From CAZCJU01 sp964562175 (GTDB taxonomy: Bacteria; Bacillota; Clostridia; Oscillospirales; CAG-272): DNA of 21,164 nucleotides. Below the pieces are notes generated by a model, which did no database searches, was not told the DNA's origin, and saw nothing but the letters and a program-made list of their open reading frames with translations. Below are positions 15,235-21,164 of the stretch, piece after piece. Within the stretch, counting starts at the first letter, position 1. Every line of letters starts with the position of its first letter. The position numbers were made by a program, and so were the translations under genes. The stretch covers positions 1 through 21,164 of the forward strand of contig CAZLRV010000026.1 in NCBI GenBank assembly GCA_964562175.1. The letters are read 5' to 3'.

Positions 15235-15270
15235 GAAGCCTTCCCGAATGCGGAAGGCTTCTTTTTGTTT
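15235..15270 (+). terminator. Intrinsic terminator of ackA
   Basis: GAAGCCTTCC (15235-15244) and GGAAGGCTTC (15252-15261) form a perfect 10-bp stem with a 7-base loop, followed by TTTTTGTTT. It lies 20 bases after the ackA stop codon. Confidence 0.93.
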
Positions 15271-15454
15271 CTCTGTTCACCATATCCTATCGTTCGCCAA
15301 GTCTTTCTCCGAGAGTAGGCTTTCGGCGTAGCCGATTGTGTGAGAGTGTGAGACCGGCATTTGCGGCGAATTGCACCTTAAGCCGTTCTTTTCTTGATCT
15401 TATCACTATTCACTGTCTGATAAATTCTGTCACTTGGAAGTGAGCTTTGAGCAT
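15271..15454. other. Intergenic stretch with no recognised gene
   Basis: About 180 bases between two terminators. A small TCGGC/GCCGA hairpin near 15325 and a duplicated GTGTGAGA near 15340-15355 are visible. I see no supported ORF, tRNA or promoter. It may hold remnants of a dispersed repeat. Confidence 0.4.
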
Positions 15455-15485
15455 AAAAAATGTGCCGATGTCGGCACATTTTTTT
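15455..15485. terminator. Near-perfect palindromic terminator downstream of the surface protein gene
   Basis: AAAAAATGTGCCGA (15455-15468) and TCGGCACATTTTTT (15471-15484) are exact reverse complements separated by two bases. The flanking A- and T-tracts let it work in both directions. It is about 35 bases past the stop of the minus-strand surface protein gene, and would also stop any readthrough from ackA. Confidence 0.9.
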
Positions 15486-15518
15486 CGAATATTAGGCTTA
15501 GTTATTGTCTATCAAAGC

Positions 15519-16313
15519 TTACGCTTTAATTTTCTTAGTAACTACGAAACCAACGGTAGCAACTGCGATAACTGCGATAACTGCGATAACTGCGATATCA
15601 GCGGTAGCGGGGTTCTTATCATCGGTTGAGCCTTCGCCGTCTCCGGCAGCGGATGTATTATCAGCCTCTGTTGCGGGAGCTTCCGTTGCGGGAGCCTCGG
15701 TTGCGGGAGCTTCGGTTGCGGGAGCTTCGGTTGCGGGAGCATTAGTTTCGGGAGCATCGGTTACAGGGGGGTTGATCTCGGGAGCATCTGTCACAACGGG
15801 GATTTCGGTTGTGGGAGCTGCTACTGTAGCAACGCAAGCCCAGAACACTTCAGAAGTGCCGTTCTCAAATTCAACAGCAATGTTGACTAAATGTTCACCT
15901 GCCGTAAGGGGAACCTTAACATTGAATCTGGATGCGTATGTACCACCGTTTGCTGTAGCTGCAGCCACAACATTGGGTTCTGCTGCCTGAGTGAACGAAG
16001 GATCGGTCGTCTTAGCACCACCATCTATGGTATAAGAAAATCCGGAGATTTTTTCGGCTGTACCAAGCCAACCTCTGAAAATAACGCCTTCTTTACCGGC
16101 TTCAAGTGAAACGGCAGCCTTTTTTCCCGCATCATTACCTATTACTACAAACCTACTAGCATCGTAATTCTGAATCTCATCATACGATACATGCTTTACG
16201 GTAGTCCATGCGGTCTTGTTGTCATTTACTTCTGCGGGCGTTGCGGCAAATGTTGAAACAGCCAGTGTGAAGATCATCATAACAACGAGTGCGAGTGAAA
16301 AGATTTTTTTCAT
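15519..16313 (-). CDS. Secreted cell-wall-anchored-like protein with ATEAP repeats and NPATAD sorting-like signal
   Basis: This 264-residue protein begins with a clear signal peptide (MKKIFSLALVVMMIFTLAV, cleavage after TFA). A globular region of about 140 residues (30-165) follows that I cannot assign; it has strand-rich segments such as GVIFRGWLG and VNIAVEFENGTSEVFW. Next comes a Pro/Thr/Glu-rich linker of five ATEAP-type repeats, typical of wall-spanning stalks. The C terminus has NPATAD at 234-239, then a hydrophobic helix made of repeated IAV triplets and a basic tail TKKIKA. That layout is that of a sortase substrate, with the usual T-G replaced by T-A. GGAGG lies 7 nt before the ATG. 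No sortase gene is in the window. It could instead be a simple C-terminally membrane-anchored protein. Confidence 0.75.
   Translation of the reverse strand: MKKIFSLALVVMMIFTLAVSTFAATPAEVNDNKTAWTTVKHVSYDEIQNYDASRFVVIGNDAGKKAAVSLEAGKEGVIFRGWLGTAEKISGFSYTIDGGAKTTDPSFTQAAEPNVVAAATANGGTYASRFNVKVPLTAGEHLVNIAVEFENGTSEVFWACVATVAAPTTEIPVVTDAPEINPPVTDAPETNAPATEAPATEAPATEAPATEAPATEADNTSAAGDGEGSTDDKNPATADIAVIAVIAVIAVATVGFVVTKKIKA
15561..15596 (-). repeat. Four exact 9-nt tandem repeats coding IAV triplets
   Basis: AACTGCGAT occurs four times without mismatch on the plus strand. On the coding strand it builds most of the C-terminal transmembrane helix. Loss or gain of a unit would change the helix by three residues without shifting the frame. 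Confidence 0.95.
15664..15768 (-). repeat. 15-nt tandem repeats coding ATEAP
   Basis: Five good copies of GCTTCGGTTGCGGGA (with one- or two-base variants) are followed by two degenerate ones. They code for the Ala-Thr-Glu-Ala-Pro stalk of the surface protein on the minus strand. Copies are in register, so slippage would keep the frame. Confidence 0.93.
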
Positions 16314-16354
16314 TGGAATTCCTCCATTTTTTTGTCTCTCGACATATTTTCATC

Positions 16355-16383
16355 ATTGTAGCATAGATAACTTTATTTGTCAA
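16355..16383 (-). promoter_or_regulatory. Sigma-A promoter of the surface protein gene
   Basis: On the minus strand TTGACA (16378-16383) is followed after 17 bases by TACAAT (16355-16360). The gene start lies about 40 bases downstream. Confidence 0.85.
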
Positions 16384-16450
16384 TAGCATTTGATAATTTT
16401 TCGAATATTTTTTACTTTTCTCATAGTTTTTTCGAATGACAACAATTCAA

Positions 16451-16476
16451 AAGCGTGCCGCATAACGACACGCCTT
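16451..16476 (-). terminator. Probable weak terminator of the purC-purF operon
   Basis: GCGTG (16453-16457) pairs with CACGC (16469-16473), with inner CG/CG and outer AAG/CTT pairing broken by mismatches. On the minus strand the hairpin is followed only by a short TTTT, so termination may be inefficient. Confidence 0.5.
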
Positions 16477-16492
16477 ATTCTTTGTTTTTTGT

Positions 16493-17914
16493 TTATTCTT
16501 TTCCGTCCCAGCAATATGTGCAGACCTTTTCTCTGTCCAGACCTATTGCTTCAAGCAAGCCGTCGATAGATTGGTAGCCGAGCGAATCGAAGCCGAACTT
16601 TTCGCATATCGCACCGAGCAGGCATTTGCCCCTCTTTGTGCTTGAATCGGAATATTCGTCTATATGCTTCTGACCCTCATCGCCCTCAAGCTCTTGTATC
16701 GTCTTTCTAGCAAGCAGGTCCATATCGGAATTACCTCGTGAGAAATTGAGATACTTACAGCTGTACATGATCGGTGGGCAAGCGGAGCGCATATGCACCT
16801 CTTTAGCACCGGCACTATACAGAAACTCGACTGTTTCTCTGAGCTGTGTTCCTCTGACTATCGAATCGTCGACAAAGAGGAGCTTTTTATCCTTTATCAG
16901 CTCGGGGACGGGTATCTGCTTCATCTTTGCCACTTGGTTACGCACCTGTTGATTTTCGGGCATAAACGAGCGAGGCCAGGTCGGCGTATATTTTACGAAC
17001 GGACGTGCAAACGTCTTATGACATTCGTTTGTATAGCCTATTGCGTGCGGTATGCCCGAATCGGGCACGCCCGCAACGTAATCCACATCGGGCAGAGTTC
17101 CCTTTTCCGCTTCGTCCCTTGCCATGATACCGCCGTTTTTAACACGCATTACCTCGACATTAACGCCCTCGTAATTTGAGTTCGGATATCCGTAATACGT
17201 CCACAAAAAGGCGCATATCTTCATCTTATCACGTGCCGGGCTGAGCGTTTCGAAGCCGTCCTCGGTAATTTTAACTATCTCACCCGGGCCAAGCTCATAT
17301 GCGTCCTCGTAATTCAGCTTATGATAAGCAAAGGACTCAAAGGAAACGCAGTGACCGTCCTCACTCTTGCCTATAAGCACGGGAAGTCTGCCGAGTGCAT
17401 CGCGTGCGGCGATTATCCCATCGGGGGTAAGCAAAAGTATCGTCATTGAGCCGTCGATAAGCTCTTGAGCGTGGCGTATGCCCTCGCTCAGCGAATCCTT
17501 TTGATTTATGAGTGCGGCGGTAAGCTCGGTTGAATTTACCTTACCGGAGCTCATTGCCATAAATTGGTGACCGTGGTCGGAAAAATATTCTTTTATCAGC
17601 TGTTCGGAATTATTTATTATTCCGACTGTCGATATCGCATAGAGTCCGAGGTGCGAACGAACCAAAAGCGGTTGGGGATCGGAATCGCTTATACAGCCTA
17701 TACCGCTGCAGCCGTGGAAATCGGCAAGGTCTTTTTCAAATTTCGTCCTGAACGGCGTATTTTCTATGCTGTGTATCTCACGCTGAAAGCCGTCTTTTTT
17801 ATCATATATTATCATACCGCCGCGGCGAGTGCCGAGGTGCGAATGGTAATCTACGCCGAAAAATATATCAAGTGTGCAGTCACGCTTACATACTGCACCG
17901 AAAAACCCGCCCAT
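16493..17914 (-). CDS. purF: PurF-like amidophosphoribosyltransferase lacking the glutaminase nucleophile
   Basis: Normal PurF uses glutamine and PRPP to make phosphoribosylamine, the first step of purine synthesis. In this 473-residue protein the phosphoribosyltransferase half is intact, with the PRPP loop FVDDSIVRGTQ at 347-357 and GVPDSGIPHAIGY before it. The Ntn-glutaminase half has the fold features (YHSHLGTRRGG, GIGCISD) but not the chemistry. The sequence starts MGGFFG instead of MCGFFG, so the N-terminal nucleophile Cys is Gly. The usual GHVRYST segment is GCISDSD, and the oxyanion NG of HNGN is VG (97-98). The start is secure: it overlaps the purC stop as TAATG, and the codons just before it hold no Cys. 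I recall similar MGGFFG-type proteins annotated as PurF in other anaerobes, so it may be a subfamily. It may use free ammonia (inference). Confidence 0.85.
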   Translation of the reverse strand: MGGFFGAVCKRDCTLDIFFGVDYHSHLGTRRGGMIIYDKKDGFQREIHSIENTPFRTKFEKDLADFHGCSGIGCISDSDPQPLLVRSHLGLYAISTVGIINNSEQLIKEYFSDHGHQFMAMSSGKVNSTELTAALINQKDSLSEGIRHAQELIDGSMTILLLTPDGIIAARDALGRLPVLIGKSEDGHCVSFESFAYHKLNYEDAYELGPGEIVKITEDGFETLSPARDKMKICAFLWTYYGYPNSNYEGVNVEVMRVKNGGIMARDEAEKGTLPDVDYVAGVPDSGIPHAIGYTNECHKTFARPFVKYTPTWPRSFMPENQQVRNQVAKMKQIPVPELIKDKKLLFVDDSIVRGTQLRETVEFLYSAGAKEVHMRSACPPIMYSCKYLNFSRGNSDMDLLARKTIQELEGDEGQKHIDEYSDSSTKRGKCLLGAICEKFGFDSLGYQSIDGLLEAIGLDREKVCTYCWDGKE

Positions 17915-18594
17915 TATGCGAAGAACAGCTCGGACAGTGTCATCGGGTCAATATATTTGCCGTCCTTGTAAACACGCATATTGCCCGAGGCTATCTCATC
18001 GATAAGCATTACGCCGCCGTCCTTATCGTAGCCGTATTCGAATTTGATATCATACAGCACAAGACCCTTTTCTTTAAGGTCATCGGCAACTATTTTCGTT
18101 ATCTGCTGTGTCATCGTCTTTATTGTTTCATACTGCTCGTCGGTCATGACTCCGAGTACAACAAGGCCGTCCTTGGTAACGAGAGGATCGCCGAGTGCAT
18201 CGTTTTTGAACGTCATTTCCACATACGAGGGAAGGTCTGCGCCCTCCTCTATATAATCACCGTAGCGGCGACGGAACGAGCCGACAGCCTTATTTCTGCA
18301 TATTACCTCAAGACCCTTACCGAAGGGCTTTGCGGGAAGCACCTCCATTGTCGTTTCCTTAAGGTCGGCGCTTATGTAATGTGTCTTTATTCCGGCGGCG
18401 TTTATCTTTTCGAAGAAATATATGGACATACGAAGGTTTACATCTCCGACGCCGTCAATCGTCAAGCCTACCGAGTTTTCGCCCGGATCGAACACGCCGT
18501 CCTTACCTGTGCAATCGTCCTTGAACTTTAAGAGATAGTTGCCGTTATCAAGTGCAAAAACATTTTTGGTTTTTCCGGTGTAAACAAGCTTCAT
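17914..18594 (-). CDS. purC: SAICAR synthetase (PurC), slightly short variant
   Basis: PurC joins aspartate to CAIR in purine synthesis. Family motifs are visible: TGKTKNVF at 6-13, KFKDDCTGKDG at 23-33, NKAVGSFRRRYG around 101-112 and YDIKFEYG at 181-188. The usual DEISPDxxR motif appears as DEIASGNMR (199-207), and the protein ends about 20 residues later at 226, where canonical PurC (about 235-240) has a further helix. GAGGT lies about 6 nt before the ATG. Its stop codon overlaps the purF start, so the two are translated together. Both members of this pair are divergent from textbook forms, suggesting a co-evolved purine module. Confidence 0.9.
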   Translation of the reverse strand: MKLVYTGKTKNVFALDNGNYLLKFKDDCTGKDGVFDPGENSVGLTIDGVGDVNLRMSIYFFEKINAAGIKTHYISADLKETTMEVLPAKPFGKGLEVICRNKAVGSFRRRYGDYIEEGADLPSYVEMTFKNDALGDPLVTKDGLVVLGVMTDEQYETIKTMTQQITKIVADDLKEKGLVLYDIKFEYGYDKDGGVMLIDEIASGNMRVYKDGKYIDPMTLSELFFA

Positions 18595-18632
18595 TTTTTT
18601 ACCTCTATAATAATAATAAAATTATGGCACAT

Positions 18633-18661
18633 ATTATACCATATTTTTTTTTCGAATGCAA
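18633..18661 (-). promoter_or_regulatory. Promoter of the purC-purF operon
   Basis: On the minus strand TTGCAT (18656-18661) and TATAAT (18633-18638) are 17 bases apart, with an extended -10 (TGG before TATAAT). The leader would be about 30 bases. I saw no PurR-box-like or guanine-riboswitch structure in the short upstream region. Confidence 0.85.
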
Positions 18662-18684
18662 CATCTTTTTTTCGTTTTTTTCGA

Positions 18685-18730
18685 CAAAATTTCGAGCCGT
18701 TGCACTCGAAAAATGCAACGGCTCCGAATT
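18685..18730 (-). terminator. Terminator of the EF-G-like gene
   Basis: GAGCCGTTGCA (18694-18704) and TGCAACGGCTC (18714-18724) form a perfect 11-bp stem with a 9-base loop. AAAATT/AATTTT outside extends it with a bulge. It begins just after the stop codon at 18731. On the minus strand the T-run is short and lies partly in the stem. Confidence 0.75.
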
Positions 18731-20797
18731 TTATTCTTCTTTATCCTTTGAAAGGTCGGCGATGATCTTTTCGGCAACGGGTGCGGGAGCTTCCTCATAT
18801 CTCACAAAATCAAGCGTATAGCTTCCTCTGCCCTGCGACATTGCACGAAGTGCGGTGGAATAATCGCTCATTTCCGCCATAGGCACTTCCGCCTCAACGG
18901 TCTGGTAGCCCTTTTTCGCCATGGGTGTCATACCGAGTATTCTGCCGCGGCGTTTGTTTACCGTGCCTATAACGTCGCCGACTATCGAATCGGGTACGTT
19001 TACCTTAAGTGTTCCGTACGGTTCAAGCAAAACGGGACTTGCTTTTTTCATTCCCTCTTTATATGCGAGCGATGCGGCAAGCTTAAACGACATTTCCGAC
19101 GAATCGACATCGTGATACGAGCCGTCGTAAAGATCCGCTTTAAGTCCGACCATCGGACAGCCGGCAAGTATGCCCTTTTGCATTGCTTCCTCAAGTCCTT
19201 TTACAACTGCGGGGTGGAAATTCTTGGGAACGGAGCCGCCGACACAGCTTTCGGTAAATTGCAGACCCGGCTCATCGGAGGGCGAAAATCTTATCTTAAC
19301 GTGGCCGTACTGACCGTGACCGCCGGATTGCTTTTTATGCTTGCCCTCTGCCTCAACGGTTTTTTTAATTGCCTCTCTGTATGCTATTTTGGGCGATTTT
19401 ATATCTACGCTCACGCCGTAGCGTGCCTTTAGCTTGGCAAGGGTAACATCAATGTGAACATCGCCCATTGCCGACAAAATGAGTTGCTTCGTTTCGGGGT
19501 CGTTTACAAAGCGCAGTGTCGGGTCTTCCTCAAGCAGCTTTGAAATTCCCTGCGATATCTTATCCTCCTCGCCCTTTGCCTTCGGTACGAGCGCAACACG
19601 CATATACGGAATATCGGAGGGTATTTTTCTGAACGGGCGAGCTTCGGGGTCTGCCGAGTAGGTGGCATTCGTGTTTACGTTTGCCAGCTTCGTCGTAACG
19701 CCTATATCACCGTAGGGTATGGCATCGACTTCTTTCAGCTCCTTACCGCATACGCTGTAAATGTGTGCGAATTTCTCACCGATGCCCGTTTCGGGGTCGA
19801 TAAGAGTCATATCCTTTTTCAGTGAGCCGTCCATAACTCTGAAAAACGACATTTTTCCCACAAACGGGTCGGCTATCGTCTTGAATATGAAAAGTCCCGT
19901 CGGACGGTCGGCACTCGTTTCAAGCGAGTCAAGCGTGCCGTCCTTGTTTATTACATATTCCATTCGGCTCGATACGGGCGAGGGGAAATAATCGGCTATG
20001 TGGTCAAGCAGTATCTCAATGCCCCAGGTTTTTGCCGCCGAGCCGCAGATAACGGGTGCTATATCACCGCTTACAAAGCCCGTTTGTATTGCCTTTACCG
20101 CTTCCTCACGGCTTATCTCCTCGCCGCCGAAGAACTTTTCCATAAGCTCCTCACTCGTCTGAGCGATAGACTCATAAAGCATATTTCTGTATTCCTCGGC
20201 AACGGGCTTGAACGCCTCGGGTATTTCCGACTCAACGTGACTACCCTCTTTGTCGAATACATATTCTTTCATATCTATAAGATCGAGGAAGCCTATTACG
20301 GCATCACCGTCTATCATCGGTATCATTATAGGGCATACGGACACGCCGAATTTTTCTCTCAGCTGTTTGAACGCTTTCGCAAAGCGTGCTTCGGGATCGT
20401 CGAATCTGTTCAAGAAGAATGCACGGGGCTTCTTACTGTCTACGGCTCTGTCCCATGCCAGCTCCGTTCCGACCTCAACACCGAGACGACCGTCGGTAAC
20501 TATAAGCACGCTGTCTGCCACGCGCTTACCCTCCGCCGCCTCAACGGCAAAATCAAGATATCCGGGAGTATCTATTATATTTATCTTTACGCCTTTCCAA
20601 TTTATAGGAGCAACGGAGAGGGATATCGAAAAGCCTCTCTTTTTTTCTTCTGCATCGTAATCAAGCACGGTGTTTCCGTCGGGTACTCTTCCGAGTCTGT
20701 TCGTTACCTTCGAAATGTAAAGCATCGCCTCGGCTACCGAGGTCTTACCGTGTCCGTTGTGACCTACAAGACAAATGTTGCGGATAATGTTTTCCAT
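18731..20797 (-). CDS. Elongation factor G-like GTPase, non-canonical paralogue
   Basis: This 688-residue protein has the five-domain layout of EF-G. The P-loop is GHNGHGKT at 12-19 (canonical EF-G has GHIDAGKT). The switch region is KKRGFSIS at 52-59 in place of ERGITI, followed by DTPGYLDF at 76-83. The guanine-specificity motif is NRFD at 130-133 in place of NKMD. Domain IV keeps GGHGQYGHV, and the domain V start GDVIGTVNKRRGRI is clear. These departures place it with the EF-G-like/FusA2-type paralogues of Firmicutes, not with the principal translocase. Its precise role is not known to me; ribosome-associated work under special conditions is likely. AAGGAG lies 8 nt before the ATG. It is transcribed alone, after a leader of about 140 bases with three hairpins. 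Confidence 0.9.
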   Translation of the reverse strand: MENIIRNICLVGHNGHGKTSVAEAMLYISKVTNRLGRVPDGNTVLDYDAEEKKRGFSISLSVAPINWKGVKINIIDTPGYLDFAVEAAEGKRVADSVLIVTDGRLGVEVGTELAWDRAVDSKKPRAFFLNRFDDPEARFAKAFKQLREKFGVSVCPIMIPMIDGDAVIGFLDLIDMKEYVFDKEGSHVESEIPEAFKPVAEEYRNMLYESIAQTSEELMEKFFGGEEISREEAVKAIQTGFVSGDIAPVICGSAAKTWGIEILLDHIADYFPSPVSSRMEYVINKDGTLDSLETSADRPTGLFIFKTIADPFVGKMSFFRVMDGSLKKDMTLIDPETGIGEKFAHIYSVCGKELKEVDAIPYGDIGVTTKLANVNTNATYSADPEARPFRKIPSDIPYMRVALVPKAKGEEDKISQGISKLLEEDPTLRFVNDPETKQLILSAMGDVHIDVTLAKLKARYGVSVDIKSPKIAYREAIKKTVEAEGKHKKQSGGHGQYGHVKIRFSPSDEPGLQFTESCVGGSVPKNFHPAVVKGLEEAMQKGILAGCPMVGLKADLYDGSYHDVDSSEMSFKLAASLAYKEGMKKASPVLLEPYGTLKVNVPDSIVGDVIGTVNKRRGRILGMTPMAKKGYQTVEAEVPMAEMSDYSTALRAMSQGRGSYTLDFVRYEEAPAPVAEKIIADLSKDKEE

Positions 20798-20834
20798 GAT
20801 TTTTTCTCCTTAAATAATGTATATATATATGGAA

Positions 20835-20936
20835 GATCGCAAGGATTTTTGCGACCGTGCCGTGCAAGAGGTCGGATGCGACCTCCTCGCACGTTGATTT
20901 GCTTTTGCTTGCGCAAATCGGCTTTGCCGATCTGCA
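20835..20936 (-). promoter_or_regulatory. Structured 5' leader of the EF-G-like gene, three hairpins
   Basis: In the minus-strand RNA hairpin 1 spans 20912-20936, about 11 bp around ATCGGC-AAA-GCCGAT. Hairpin 2 spans 20861-20893, with 14 bp, one bulge and loop CATC around GAGGTCG/CGACCTC. Hairpin 3 spans 20835-20856, 8 bp around TCGCAA/TTGCGA. No U-tract follows the last one, so none is a terminator. The ribosome site at about 20803-20808 is left free. A cis-acting RNA or an inserted dispersed repeat are both possible. Confidence 0.55.
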
Positions 20937-20944
20937 TTTTCTCC

Positions 20945-20973
20945 ATTATACAATAAGACGGAAAATATTTCAA
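20945..20973 (-). promoter_or_regulatory. Sigma-A promoter of the EF-G-like gene
   Basis: On the minus strand TTGAAA (20968-20973) and TATAAT (20945-20950) are 17 bases apart. Transcription should start near 20938, making a leader of about 140 bases. Confidence 0.85.
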
Positions 20974-21164
20974 GAGAAAATTCGGGAATTCTGCTCTACC
21001 GAGTGTAGAAATTTTGAGGCGATTTTTGTATTCTTTTCACAAATAATTATTTTTGTCGCATTTCTTTGTTATTTTTTGCCAAAAAGATGGTTCTCCGTGT
21101 CAAAATCGCAACGCGTTTTTTGTGCATTTTGACGACAGCGTTTTAACCACTCAATCGAAAAGAG
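20974..21164. other. AT-rich window edge with no recognised gene
   Basis: About 190 bases lie upstream of the EF-G-like promoter. Short T-tracts and no convincing ORF with a ribosome site are visible. The adjacent gene, if any, lies outside the window. Confidence 0.5.

Noticed and set aside
15447..15629. Small plus-strand open frame across the terminator and surface-gene end
   Set aside because: It starts inside the terminator palindrome and runs antisense to the IAV repeats, with no ribosome site.
15561..15768. Regular repeats that might suggest a CRISPR array
   Set aside because: The units are 9 and 15 nt with no spacers and are in frame within a protein gene.
17890..17914. Possibility that the PurF nucleophile Cys lies upstream in a propeptide
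   Set aside because: The codons just before the ATG contain no Cys or good start, and the TAATG coupling with purC fixes the start.
20764..20973. 69-codon open frame through the EF-G-like leader
   Set aside because: It overlaps the EF-G-like start in another frame, begins before the predicted transcript start, and is explained by the palindromic leader.
20974..21164. D-arm-like sequence (TCGGTAGAGCAG on the minus strand) suggesting a tRNA
   Set aside because: No matching acceptor stem, anticodon arm or TTC-containing T-arm could be found around it.

Overview
The window looks like a chromosomal segment from a low-to-mid GC Clostridia-type Firmicute, perhaps of the Oscillospirales/Ruminococcaceae kind and possibly a metagenome assembly. 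The grounds are Gram-positive style Shine-Dalgarno sites, the rimP-nusA-ylxR-ylxQ-infB order, a DUF1836 protein, an SLH surface protein, a cell-wall-anchor-like protein and consensus sigma-A promoters. The taxonomic call is inference. No rRNA, tRNA, CRISPR array or insertion sequence was recognised. One 100-base run of N interrupts infB.

Layout. (1) 47-5284, minus strand: a tight five-gene operon behind a strong promoter at 5345-5373. It encodes a TIM-barrel glycoside-hydrolase-like protein, a lipoprotein cyclophilin, a cytoplasmic cyclophilin, a sugar-phosphate isomerase/epimerase-like protein and a GMP synthase. The glutaminase domain of the GMP synthase is reduced to a remnant. (2) 5465-8008: an SLH surface protein (+), a convergent SGNH hydrolase (-) and a divergent DUF1836 regulator-like gene (+). 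The last two share a compact promoter/operator region. (3) 8069-13756, minus: rimP-nusA-ylxR-ylxQ-infB, starting from its own promoter. A short leader contains an intrinsic terminator overlapped by an 11-codon ORF. A second large hairpin lies at the infB translation start. (4) 13976-15214, plus: acetate kinase. (5) 15519-16313, minus: a repeat-rich secreted protein with an unusual C-terminal sorting-like signal. (6) 16493-18594, minus: purC-purF, translationally coupled. The PurF has lost its glutaminase nucleophile. (7) 18731-20797, minus: an EF-G-like GTPase paralogue preceded by a leader with three stable hairpins.

Two themes stand out. First, both glutamine amidotransferases of purine synthesis in the window (GuaA and PurF) keep their synthetase or transferase half but lack the residues needed to hydrolyse glutamine. 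This suggests free ammonia or a separate glutaminase subunit as nitrogen donor. Second, the translation and transcription factor genes (the rimP-nusA operon, infB and the EF-G-like gene) each carry conspicuous RNA structure at or before the start of translation. The best candidate for an undescribed regulatory system is the rimP leader, where a ribosome starting on the mini-ORF would block the terminator upstream of NusA and IF-2.
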